DNA of 64,000 bases, taken from assembly GCF_040807025.1 (NCBI RefSeq), contig NC_090942.1, forward strand, positions 38,270,911 through 38,334,910, in the 5' to 3' direction. Source of the stretch: Struthio camelus (taxonomy: Eukaryota; Chordata; Aves; Struthioniformes; Struthionidae). The notes beneath the pieces were generated by a model. The model made no database searches, was not told the DNA's origin, and worked only from the letters and a program-made list of their open reading frames with translations. This document shows, piece after piece, positions 27,401 through 39,209 of the stretch (the first letter of the stretch is position 1; every line of letters begins with the position of its first letter). The position numbers and the translations under genes were made by a program.

Positions 27401-30400
27401 TGCCTCTTTAGAAAACTATTTCTCCCACCTGCCACATAAAAAGAGAAACATTCTGTTCTGATTTGAATAGCTTTGCTTCCCCCATAGCTTGCTTAATCAT
27501 CAGGGAACTGAGAGATTGCATAAATAGATGCCATTCAGAATATAAACACTGGAGTGACTTTGATTTGTTCCCTTTTGACAAAGTACATTTGAAAGAATGA
27601 TAAGAAAAGATAACATATCTTGAAATTCCACCCTAACAAACAATAAATTACCCTGCTGAAAGCAGATTCTGAAGTACAATCCACTTTATGTCTCAGCCCA
27701 AAATATAGGCAGATGCCCTGATGTCAAGTAACTCACTTTAGAAGCAACAGTAGATGGTAAGACAAGCAAATGGCCAATAATAAGGGCATCACATAAATCT
27801 CTGCATATAGCAGCAAATGAATGTCATTAGAGGCTCATTTTCAAAGTTTTGGAAGAGTAGGAGTTCTGAAGCTAAATACCAATTTTAATATCTTTCGTGT
27901 ACTATCTAAAAGAATTCACCACATAATTAAAACCTTTCTGTGGGAAGAAAGACCTAAACAGGAAAAATCAGATGATCAAAAATAAAAAGGTGGCTTCTAA
28001 ATATAAATTCATATTATTTGTTTTAGCTTTCAGAATTAGCTTCTTTTTTAGCTCTAGTAACTCACTTCCTACTGGGATATATTCAGAAAGCTTACAGCTT
28101 CCATTATTTCCCTGTCTAGCAGGAAAATATACAAAAATTAGGAAGATAAAATAGACACAAAAGATCTGATTTAGACTGCATAAATAAAAAGGACACAGCT
28201 GCAGTTCCTTAGGTAATTCTGGTATAAATAACTGAGAGTGATGCTCACAACTGCAAAAAAAGATGAGCTAGTGTTTTAAACATCAGCCTTCCTTCCGCTG
28301 GAAGCTGCTGCTTCTCAGCTAAGAAACAGTAACTGATTGTATGTGTCTTCTTGAGACTTATACAGCAGGAAAAAAAAGTTTCACTTAAGCCACTTTCAGA
28401 CCAATCATTAACATGAAATCCAGACTAGAGCTGTGCAAGTAACTGTTCTTGGTTGCTAGCCAAACCAGCACATTGAGGAGTGAAGGGACAACGCTTAAGG
28501 AAGAAGAGAAGTTTTTTTGGCTCATCTCAAAGCATTTTCTTCTGTTTTATCACGATAAACAAAGAAAACAAATCTTCAAAATGAATGTTGTATTGAGCCT
28601 AGAGTCATGCAATCTCATTCCAGAAGGTAATATATTTTATTTATTTGCACTGTTATTTTGAAATGATAAATCAAATCATTCTTTAAAAGATGTCAAAATG
28701 TTCACACTATTTCACCTTTTTATAAGCTGTTAAAGTATTGGACTCACTAACAGTTTTAGTTAATTCTCATCTGTAGTTCTCAAAAAAATATTTGAGTGAA
28801 ACCTCATCCACGTGCAGTATCTTCTCAGCTGTTCAAATGGCATGAAAGAGAGTTGGAAAAGAGCAAGCGCAACAATGTTGGGAGGCAGCAATAGATGAAA
28901 GAGGGGATGAGACATGATAAATAGCCATTATATGGAACCACGCAAAGAAGTCATCAACAATAGAAAAGAACAGTTGTTGCTGCTCTCCACAAAGTCCACG
29001 AGCTAGAACAGAATATGATGCCAAGGTTCCTATCTCCTTTCAGGAGGAGAACCTTTCGAGTAATGATTCTCGAAAAGATGTCAGGGACTAAAAAGAAATT
29101 CACAGGTGAGGTGCACGGCTTTAAAGAGAAAGCTCTGGGAAGGCTGAGACCATAAGCCAATGCTGACAGAAAAGGATAAAGGGAACAACAGAAGTGGCAT
29201 GTTCACAAGCAGGTGATGGAAGCACTATACTTCCTGAGCCTTTGAACAGATTTCAACAGGTGAAGTTTCATACTGTTTAAATCATAATAATCTAGACCTA
29301 GGCCTTATTATCCTTTTATGGATGTCTGCTCCTTACTCTTGCTTATCCTTCTTCACTGATTCACAGGTTATAAATCATTATCTCTATGTTCTGATCTGAT
29401 GGTCTGGTCTTCCATTTCAGTTCTAACTAAATGATGTAGAATTATTTTCTTTAGGATCTTCCTCTATGCAAAGATTCCTTTCTGCTTATCATGGAATTTA
29501 TCAATTAACTATATCATAATTTAAGTATCATATTTTAAAAATAGGAACATTATGACTTTCACCCAGAAAGGCGAAGTACCTTGTATCAATAGCTGCATAT
29601 GGGCATTTACATCAATCTTTTCTAACCTAACAAAGCAAGCGCAAATCGGTTTCCGTGTGATTTATACTATTGCAGTGGTGCAAACAGGCTGAATATTTGA
29701 TACAACTTGTCCCCGCGGACTTTTACAATACAGGGAGAATATGGATGACGTTATACCTAGAAGTCACATACCTGCCCATTTCACAGCATGGGAGCAGAGG
29801 ACTGAGGCACAGCCAAAGGCTGATGCTCAACTGAGGAAGCCACGTTAAGTGCAGCAGCAAGTCTCACAGCAGCAACCAGTAATGGTTATATGCCTGCCTA
29901 ACACTAATTCAGTGAAGGAGGAGCTTTTTCTGATACCAGCCTTTCTAACCCAGATGAGGTGAAGCATGGGCAGCTATGGTATCCATCTGCATCAGGCTGC
30001 ACCCTAGCACAGTGAGAGGCTGTGCAGAGACTAATGGGCTTCACAGCAGAAAAAGAAAATACGTTGCAAGGAAATAGGATGACTCCTTCTCTCCTTTTCC
30101 TTTCCCCTTCTGACAGCTGGCAGGATCTCACTCTTCTACAAGATATTTAGTGTTGGCAAGTGGAAGGCCAAGAAGGTAGAATAGGGCCAGGCACACAGAA
30201 AACTAGGCTATTCTGGGGGGCCAAAGAGCTTACTTGAGTTGGTACCTGGATCTGCTCTGGGAGATTGATATAGAAGATATGCGCTGCCAATGCAAAGTTA
30301 AATTGCGTCACTAATTTGTCCTCTTCCTGGGTCAGCAAAACTGAGTTTTGCCTACACGCAGAGCTGGCTCTGTAAAGGAGTGCTGGTTAAAGTGACAGAA

Positions 30401-30667
30401 ATGACTGCTATACCAGCACAGAGTACCAGAATTGTCCTTAAGCTCCACAGAGATTGCCTTAAAGTTGCTGTAAATTACATGGGGGCAACTTGGTTCTTGG
30501 ACATCCTTTTGGTTCCTTGATTTCAAACACGAACAAAGCCATCACTCTCCTATAATCTCTGTTGAGGGAAGTGCAGCTTGACCTCTGTTGCAGATCCAGT
30601 CCTAGGTCACTCATGCTCAGGGCTCCCAACAGCACCAAGCAATTCTAATTGCATCTCTCAAAAGGTT
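21446..30667. other. Intergenic sequence
   Basis: It is mostly AT-rich. A GC-richer patch at 22795-23130 contains an open frame with a signal-peptide-like start (from 22940), discussed as a finding. A reverse MIR-like fragment lies at 29772-29835. No gene was recognised. Confidence 0.65.
29772..29835 (-). repeat. MIR-like core fragment, reverse orientation
   Basis: CCCATTTCACAGCATGGGAG followed by GACTGAGGCACAGCCAAAGG resembles the reverse of the MIR core (CCATTTTACAGATGAGGAAA...CTGAGGCACAGAG). It is short and diverged. Confidence 0.42.
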
Positions 30668-30721
30668 CATTGTATGGTGAACATACAATGTTCACATCTT
30701 CTCTTCTGGAGAAGAGAAGAT
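30668..30721. repeat. Cluster of three inverted repeats at the 5' edge of a CR1 copy
   Basis: CATTGTAT (30668) pairs with ATACAATG (30683), GTGAAC (30677) pairs with GTTCAC (30690), and ATCTTCTCTTCT (30696) pairs with AGAAGAGAAGAT (30710) around GG. The right arm of the last is normal CR1 sequence, and the left arm is flank or newly made DNA. Confidence 0.93.
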
Positions 30722-31070
30722 TGAGAGGGGATCTCATCAACGTGTACAAGTATCTGAAGGGGGAGTGTCAAGAGGATGAGGCCAGCCTCTTCTCCGTGGT
30801 GCCCAGCAACAGGACAAGAGGTAATGGGCAGAAACTGAACCACAGGAAGTTCCATCTGAACCTGAGAAAAAACTTCTTCACTGTGAGGGTGACTGAGCAT
30901 TGGAACAGGTTGCCCAGAGAGGTGGTGGAGTCTCCTTCCCTGGAGATATTCAAAAGCCGCCTGGATGTGATCCTGGGCAATATGCTCTAGGTGACCCTGC
31001 TTGAGCAGGGAGGTTGGACTAGATGATCTCCAGAGGTCCCTTCCAACCTAAACGATTCTGTGATTCTGTA
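30706..31070 (+). mobile_element. CR1 LINE 3' fragment (copy B of a near-identical pair)
   Basis: This is a 5'-truncated CR1 tail of about 365 bp in plus orientation, ending in ATTCTGTGATTCTG. The ORF2 C-terminus is open and identical at protein level to the copy at 16582-16974 over about 90 residues. The 5' edge at about 30706 lies in a cluster of inverted repeats (30668-30721), suggesting rearranged or template-switched cDNA at insertion. No clear target-site duplication was seen, which is normal for CR1. Confidence 0.95.
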
Positions 31071-33489
31071 ACAGGCACTGGTGAGAAGATCTGCACTGAG
31101 GAATAATCTCATTCTGAGAATCCCATTCAAACATGTCTGTAGTTACTTCTGGAACAGTATTTTTTCAGACTTAGGAAAGGTTATTTCTAGGAGAATCATT
31201 CTTCCTGAGATCAATTCATGAGCATGATCTTTAAAAGCAGCTTTTTTTATATCTTTCACATCAATCAGGAAAAATATATTCATTGCAGCACATCATTCTT
31301 CAAAACACAGCAGCACGAAAGCACTCCTTGATTTTGTGCTCTTTGTCCTGTTTTAGAGGCGTGATGGCTGTCTGAGGGCTTCCACATCTGCTGATAAAGG
31401 ATTATTTCCTGAAAAGATTATACATAATGGGTTTGGATTACTATGCAACTACCAAAAAACATTCCTCATACAACTATCCTGCATCAAGAACCCAAAATAG
31501 TGGCTCTGACCTTTGACTACACAAGAGATGGAGTAGAAGTAGCAAGATGGATTGGAGTTCACAGGACTGTTCACACCCAACATCTCCAGCTTCTGATACT
31601 GGCGTTGTTTGCAGAAACCCCAGGCAAGCCAAACTGTAATCTGGGTTCCTAGACAAGTAAACAAGATTAGGAAGAAGCATAAGAAATATGTGGAAGTCAT
31701 CAGGTTCAGATAAATTTGATTTAAACACAAAGAGAGCAACTTAAAGAGAACGTTGCTCTTACTTGAGGAGAGAATAATAAGGAGGCAAGGAGCTCTTGAA
31801 CACTTAACTTTTCCTGCAATATTTTTTTCCAGTTAGAGAATGAGCAAACTGTCATCAGGATGAAGGAAACAAAAATCCTGTAACAGAACCTCGTACTCAG
31901 GGCTGAAACTGGCAAAAACACAGTTTCTATTAGCCTGTCTTGGGGTCCCAGTAGACTTCAATTCATTCCTCTCTGGCAAACGAGGTTTTGGGTAAGAAAC
32001 AGTACCACACATGCAAACCCTGTGTCTGTTTTCAAGAGCTGAAATCACATTCCAGCAACAATAGATTCTGACCACATCAGTGAACTCCTCTCTTTTCCCT
32101 GGAAAATGGTCATTATTTAATGCCACGAAAGAGATGTTAAATCTGAAGTCACTGCATAAGACTGTTCAGCTACTACAGGGACTAGGCAATGTTATCTAAA
32201 ATTTAAGCCATATTTAATACTTTGCATATTAAACACTTCCTGTCCAAAGGCTCTATAGCAAGAACATGAATTCCTCTTCTATAATTACGTATTGTGTTAA
32301 CACCTTTGACTCTGAGATGAAAGCTAAGGCAGCACCTTTTGTATCAAAAGTGGAAAAGTTCAACAGGATGACTGGAGCAAATTTGCTCCCAGTCTGGGAA
32401 ACTAGTGTTTAGCTCCTTTCCAAATACAGCTGACAGGTTTGACAAGTGCTCTCCAGTGAAACAGTCATAACGACAATGCTTTGGAAATATCTGGGTGGAA
32501 AATTTTCCTCTCCTTTGTGTGCCTGATGGGGTTTGGAGCACTTCAACCTTTTCCTTACTGTCTACCACCAGATTTTCTCCTCCCTCTGTCAACAGACCCA
32601 CATTTTCTCTGATTCCTTTTGCTACTGCCTCCTTGTGAAATCCATCTCATTTCCCCTTATGTCCTGCACTAGTTTTTTTCTCCAGCTGAGCCTTGGACTT
32701 CCTGATCTCAACTCTACACATCTGAGCAATGTTTTTATGCTTGACCTTTGTAACTAATTCTTGTTTACACTTCTTGAATGCTCCTTTTTCTGATTTTTAA
32801 TTCATCAAGAATTTACTTGCTTAGGCCTTCTACTGAATTTTCCAGTCCTCCTGCGCAACAGGACAGTTCGTTCCTGAGCTCTCAGAACATTTTCTTTAAA
32901 AATTAACCTGCTATAGTGAGGCACCTCTCCATGTTATGGCAGCTTCACAGGTGATTCTGTCTAGCAATATCCCTTCCAAACAGAGGTCTGCTCTCTTGCA
33001 GAGCAAAGTCCTAACTCCACCGCTTTCCTTCCCAGCCTTCTTCCAGCTTTTGAGCAACTCATTGCTGTAAATAATTTTAAAAAGTTGTAACTGTGGAGGA
33101 GGGGGGCATATTATGGAAACTTGAGAACAGGTTTAATTCTTCAGTATTGAAGTCATTGGATAAAGAAAGATTGGATCACAAAATCCACAAATTTTGACCA
33201 GGCCACATATGGATGCAATTTCACAAATAGATCTATTTCATGAAATATTTCTCCACTTATAGCTAACTGAAATTTCCAAACCTAAATTGTATGAAGCCTC
33301 CTTGAAGTCAGTGATAGCCAGCCTACAAGTCTTTGAGCCACACGCACACAATTCACACATACGCCTCCCGGCTTTCCTAACAAATCCCCAGAGATAAGTA
33401 GTGAATAAACTACAGCTCATCTGAATTGTTCAGACAGCTCACACACTGCCACCAAGTCTCAAGTGCTCTATATTCCTTTCCTTATCACC

Positions 33490-33526
33490 TGTGTAACTGC
33501 CATGTAAAGCACATGGCAGTTACACA
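33490..33526. repeat. Perfect 16-bp inverted repeat (hairpin, 5-nt loop)
   Basis: TGTGTAACTGCCATGT and its exact reverse complement ACATGGCAGTTACACA are separated by AAAGC. A second imperfect hairpin follows directly (33527-33566). It is intergenic, with no known family recognised. Confidence 0.95.
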
Positions 33527-33566
33527 TACATGAGTCTCATACGAGATATTCATATGAGATCATGTA
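33527..33566. repeat. Second, imperfect inverted repeat next to the 33.5-kb hairpin
   Basis: TACATGAGTCTCAT pairs with ATGAGATCATGTA with one bulged base, around a loop of about 13 nt. It abuts the perfect hairpin at 33490-33526. Confidence 0.8.
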
Positions 33567-36500
33567 GCAAGAGCATAACTGGTCACAGGCCACCAAAGGA
33601 ACTGCAAAGCACAGCTCTAGAACTCCCCCATGGGAGATTACATTCCTCGCTCTCCAGAAATTCATTTTAAAAGAAATTGCAGTTTCAAGTGATTTTTAAA
33701 TGGCACTGCAAGAATCTTAATTTTATACTGAAGAATTTAAATGATCCCATCATCCCCATATAGTTCACGTGATACAAAAACTCACAGAGCAACTCACACT
33801 ACTGTATCGTAATATGCTAATATAGTTTTTTTAAATACGGCCAAAATTCCTGCTAGTACAAAACGTGCCATAGTTTTTCCTATAAGCATAAATGACTTGC
33901 CTTGGAATCTGTCAGACGGATGTGATATGTGATATATGTGTCTTTATGCTACCGAAAGCAAAAATTGTGTTGGTACAAAATGGACTGAAGAGGTATTCTG
34001 TATGTACTACATGGGGGATGATAGATTATAGTCCCTGCTATCCACAAAGCAGTCACTTACACTACTGAAAAACCTTGGAAATTTATGCAAATAGACCAAT
34101 GTATTGGTGTTGGTTTTCCAAATATTTTTAACATATTTATCTGCCTTAGATTGGTACTTAAAATTGTAAAAGATTCTGGAAACAAGAGTTTTTAAGAGGA
34201 TGCATTTAGTCTATTGCAATAGCAAATGAACCATGAAGTTTTTATCTGGGTAGGAACAACCAAAGAAAAAGGACCAGGGAACTGACTTTACTGCCTTCCT
34301 TTATTATACGCCAAGCTAACAAAATACTGGAGATGAAACAGTTAAAGGAGCAAGGTGGAGCACAGTAGAGAGTGAGCATGGCAGGCATCACACCCACCTG
34401 GGTTGCTGGAAAGGTCTGACTGGGTTCTAAAACATATGTTAAAAAAATGTGTAAGATATGAAACAGTCCTGAAAGCCTCACCTATGAGCCCTTTCTTTGT
34501 GTTATAGGACACAGTGTTTTAAACAGATGTATGCTTTGAATGGCTATATAGACAACAGCCTGGAGACACGATAAATGCAACACGTACAACATAGGAGGAG
34601 AACCCTTTGATACCTAAAAACGTCTTCAGAAAAGTCTTGTATCCGAGAGACGCAAAGGGCAACGGAATATGGCAGTTGGTTTTGCCATTTCATTAGGCTG
34701 AAAAAATGCTTTATTTGGATGTTCCTGCACTACATTAGTTTCTCAGAAAGATGCTTCAACACTAGCTTTCTTTCCAAGAAATTATCAGGCCACCTTCCTA
34801 ATGAAAAAGCGGTCACTGCCCTTAACTGCTCCTCATGATCAGCAGCTGCTTACCATCACCTCCCTGCCAGAGGTGTAACAGTTCAGGCACCATAATTAAT
34901 TTCAGGGAAAACAAGTTAACCTGCGCTCGCTTCTGCCAGGAGGATGATGTTAGGGTGAACTCCTATGAACCAGAGCCAGCAGTGAAGCCTTCATTCCATC
35001 AGCGGAGCAGTAACGAGCACCCAGGCCTGTTACACCTTTCTTCACAAGAGACCTATCCGGAGGTGACCCTCTATCAAAGCTCTGAGTCCCCACCGCAATC
35101 TGCAGCCGGCGAAGGGCCTCCCTCTCGGCCCATGTTGCTTTAATTGCCTCCTGCAGACTTTTGCCTTTCACTCTTCTCACGGCAGACTCTGGCTTGCGTA
35201 GAACAGCAGCTGCCTGCTAGACCCTGCAGGTGGCAGTAGGAAACGCTGCAAACTTCTTTATGAAAAGAGGGACTAACAAATTTCAGAGGAGTAATTACGC
35301 CCCAAAACTTTTCCATAGAGATTCTGGCAACAATTGTCTTCGTTCCTTGTTCCCGTTAAATGTCTATCTGATGCCTTCTTTCATTCCTAGCTGCATCCTC
35401 AGATCTGCACATGTTACCTATTGACCAATACCGTTTTCTAAAACTTCCCAATGACACCTATCAATCAATTTCAACCTAACAGTCAATGGCCTAATGAGTA
35501 GAGTCTAAGTAACAGCTAAGTAGGAAAAGTTACACCACAGAATTTAATAATGGTTTTAATTCGAAAGGTGTAAAGGAGACAGAAGAATAATCCACTGTGG
35601 ACAGGCAGGAGAAGAATAAATTAAATAGCAGGAAGCGTTGCCTTTATCATATTTGCACAGAAAAAAATATTTTTGACAGAAAAAAGTCAAATGAGCCCCA
35701 TGACTGGGGCCATTTAAAACCATGTTTGGTCTAATCAGTTTGGAAATGCAGTGGAAATACCAACTTCATCTAAGAGGGCAACTATTTTCTAGGTGCCTGG
35801 TAGGATACCGTCACTGCTCAAAAGCAAACTTCATAACGATGTCTAGTATCATCCGCATCACTCTTGCAGTATCTTTTACAACTGAAAACTACCTGATATA
35901 TGGGAGAATGGATTTTGACTTAAGCTTCCAATAGGCTTCATAATCATTATTTTGAAACTGCATGACAATTTTCATTCATTGCAAAGAATTCTCCTGCAGA
36001 ACAGGCATTCCCTGAATATACTCGACACTTTTAGTCCTTTCCCTAATTACACTGTTATTGATCCTGATATCCCTCAGAGCTCACAATTTATGATGCCATA
36101 TAACTTAAAAGACTTTTCATATTTAGTTTTTACTGCTTAAAGACGTTGTTGTTAAATACATTTTCCTACGTTGTTATAACTCTTCCTGCCTTTATTTAGT
36201 ACCTTTCATTCAAACAAAGATGTAACTACTTTAAATTGACTAAGCTCCACAACGCTCCCAAAAGTTTCGTTTTATGAATATTTTACAATAAGTAAGTTGG
36301 AGCACCACAAGACAAGTTAATTTGCCACAAGTTCGTACATTAAGCTATCTCAGAGCTAAGGAAAGAATCAAAACCTGTTGATTCACCAAATTCGGGGTCA
36401 GGTGGAAAGAATTTTTTTTTTCTGTGTCTAATTAGCCACTACCTTTCATCTTTTTCTGCACTGTAGGATATGTCTGTTTCTTAGTATCATCTAGAGGATT

Positions 36501-39079
36501 AAAATATTTTGTTTGTGCAGAGGTCTAGGTCATCCACAGTGTTCTTGATCTTCCCTCTTCTTGTGACACATCATTTGGCTTTTGGTCTTCTAAAAGAGAT
36601 CTGAAGTTTGTTATGGAGTACTTGAAAGAAGTACTTCCTAGAGCTTTGTAGGCCACCACAGACACTATGTATGAAGTACAGGCAACTCCTAAATTTGTTA
36701 TCTGCTGCATGATTTCCCATGATTTCAGGAGACTTCACGGTTAAGGTGGTTCCCTCCAGTTCTACGCTTCTGTAACTCTCACCTCTCCACAGTGTGTAGA
36801 CAAAGCTCCTACTCCAAGATCCGAATTAATTTAGGCATTCTGTTCATTCCATCCCAGAAAGCCTCTTAGTACATTCTTAGCATTAAGTATGTTCTTAAGT
36901 CCTGCTGGTTTCAATGTGATCTGAGTTTGCATCAGAGAAAAAACATTTATTTGAGTCTGTCCTTAATTCACATGGATTTTTTTGAACAAGAGCCAAAGCT
37001 CTTCCTATAAAATTAATGCCCTTTTTTTAGTTATGCGTTGCTTTTTCCATCCTGTTCTATCCATGGAATGAGTTAATGCCACTTCCAAAATGTAAAATTA
37101 ATTAATGGAGGTAGGAAGTGTAAGATTAAGATGTTATGTTCAGGAAGTATATGCTGTTCCTTCTCACATCTGTTTTCACTCTATCTTCTGCATTTGAATT
37201 TCTTCCCAAATGATCAAACGCTGTCATCTACTCTGAGGCCATAAGCCATTATTGCTGTTGTAAGAGTTTGTATGACATCGCATGTTTCTGCCTGTTCTTC
37301 TCACTTATGGCTGGCGTGCCTTTCTCCTCTGCTGTAGATAGGACCACCGTACCACTGCTGTTGCGAAAGGCCTCCTCATTAATGATCCCCGCTATTCCAA
37401 ATCACATTTGCTTTTGCACTTTTTATTGAAATGCCCACATGCAAAAACAGACTTTCACTCTATTTATAAAATGGTCTATAATCCAAACCCTTCTTAGGAG
37501 TCTTCTTGAAAAGTCCTTCCTGACTTCCTTTCTGAAGTCCCCTCTTTGTTATGTTTATAAGAAATTAACTACATCTGTGTGGGGAGAAGACAGAACTTTG
37601 TAATCATTATTCAAAGCAATGAAGCTGTGCAATAACAAAACTGTTCCCAAATGATTTAACATTTTACTTCCTTCCTTGCCCTTCTTAGTTCAGCTCTATT
37701 ATCCTCTCCTTCCCTTTTGGTTCTATCATTTATCTTACTTTCACTGTCATATTCTGTTTTAAATTAAATAGTGAACACTTAGTGCAAAGATTTGCTATGA
37801 ATTTTTGCAAGTCACAGCACATGGATCCAGATACTGATACTGTCCAGAAAACAGACTGCAGTCAAAGCCGTAAATCACTTAGCATCGGTTACTATATAGA
37901 GCGTGCCTCTGATCTTCCCAAAGGCTATGACTGTACCACTTCCCTGTGCATTCACACAAATTTAGTAAGACAGAAAGGCAAAAGCAAATCTCAGTCTTCA
38001 TTCGAAAGCATTTACCTGGTGCACTTTTTCCATAAAATTATAAATTACTTTAACTGAAGTGGTCATGATGCCAAACAGGAACAAGCATACCACCTTCACT
38101 TCTGCAACAGATGACTTTCAGTACTGACAAGAGTTGCCTATTTTATATTCAGGTTTTAAATGGGTAGGATTAAAACCAGGGTTACATGTAGGATTAGTAT
38201 CTGTTGTGATGAAAGCGATGAGTTAGGCTAAGGCAGACATTCAGAAAGGGATGCCAGAATAAAGCGATCATTGCTGCCACTATAGGTCATCAGGATACAT
38301 TTCTGGCTTAATAAATGTGGAGGTCGTTAAGTTAGATTAAGGACTGTGCAGTGCGCTGACTGTGAGCCTATTCCAGAAGACTTGCTCTGGCAACTACTTA
38401 CATCTTGGTTTTGAGCAAATAGAGGTCTGTGGAATAAATTTTAGACCGGAATCAGAGCAAAGTTTAGTGGTAAAGAAAAATCAAATTAAAAAAAAAAAAA
38501 AGCTTAGCTCCAGAGCAGGCTGCAGGGTTGTGTGTTGTGCTAGAAATCTCTATTACAGCAGACAATGTCTACGCTTTGAGTATGTTAAGGTCATTGTGCT
38601 TTCGGCTTATGTTAGGATCACGTCTAAGGTTAGAAGTCTGGCTGGCAGGACCCGTTTTTAGCCAGGACTGGTGAACATCCATTCTCGTATTATGCAAAAA
38701 TGACTCAACTCAGCCGGTGCAGAGCATTCCCTCCCACGCACAACTCTCAGGATTTGACAACGCTGCTGAATCCACCTGTCCCCGCTTACAGGCCGGGTTA
38801 CACGGCGCTATCATGCCGCTCACTGGAAACGGCCGCTGCCGGTCAGGGCAGCCACCAACCTGCCACCGGCGCCTGGACATGCTCCTTCACGCTTGGGGGC
38901 TTGGGGGGGGGGGGGAGGAGAGGGGAGCGGCAGGTTTCGGCAGAGGGGGGCTCTGAGGCCCTGCACCCCCGCACGAAGCCCAGGGGCGAGGGCGCCAGGG
39001 CCGAGCCGAGCCGGGCGGCGGCGGCGGCCCGCGGCTCCTCCCGCCGCCCGCGGGCACCGCCCGCCCCGCGCCGGGCGGG

Positions 39080-39209
39080 ATGCGAGGCGCTCGCAGGCGC
39101 CTCTGTTCCGCCTTGCTCGTCGCTTACGGCCTCTTCTCCCTCTACGCGGCCTACAGCCTCTTCCTCCGGCCCCGCCGCCCGGCGCGCAGGGACCGCCGCG
39201 GCCCGCGAG
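39080..39209 (+). CDS. RXYLT1: RXYLT1 coding exon 1 (signal anchor)
   Basis: This exon encodes residues 1-43 plus the first base of codon 44. It contains the cytoplasmic tail MRGARRR, the transmembrane anchor ([19 protein letters not shown]) and the start of an Arg/Pro-rich stem. The donor is CGCGAG|GTGAGAG. The same frame stays open to 39574, but only because the DNA is very GC-rich; past the donor it has no similarity to the family. The exon codes for about a dozen fewer stem residues than human exon 1. The bases before the ATG are G-rich (GGGCGGG) and give an acceptable but not ideal Kozak context. The 5' end of the transcript cannot be read from the sequence. Confidence 0.92.

Larger units (their letters stand above)
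31071..38869. other. Intergenic sequence upstream of RXYLT1
   Basis: This is AT-rich DNA without a recognisable exon. It holds the hairpin pair at 33490-33566. The 7.8 kb next to the promoter may contain regulatory elements, but none can be identified from one sequence. Confidence 0.65.

Noticed and set aside
1..38869. Search for the AVPR1A or other neighbouring coding exons upstream
   Set aside because: The long uninterrupted frames expected of a seven-transmembrane receptor exon are absent.
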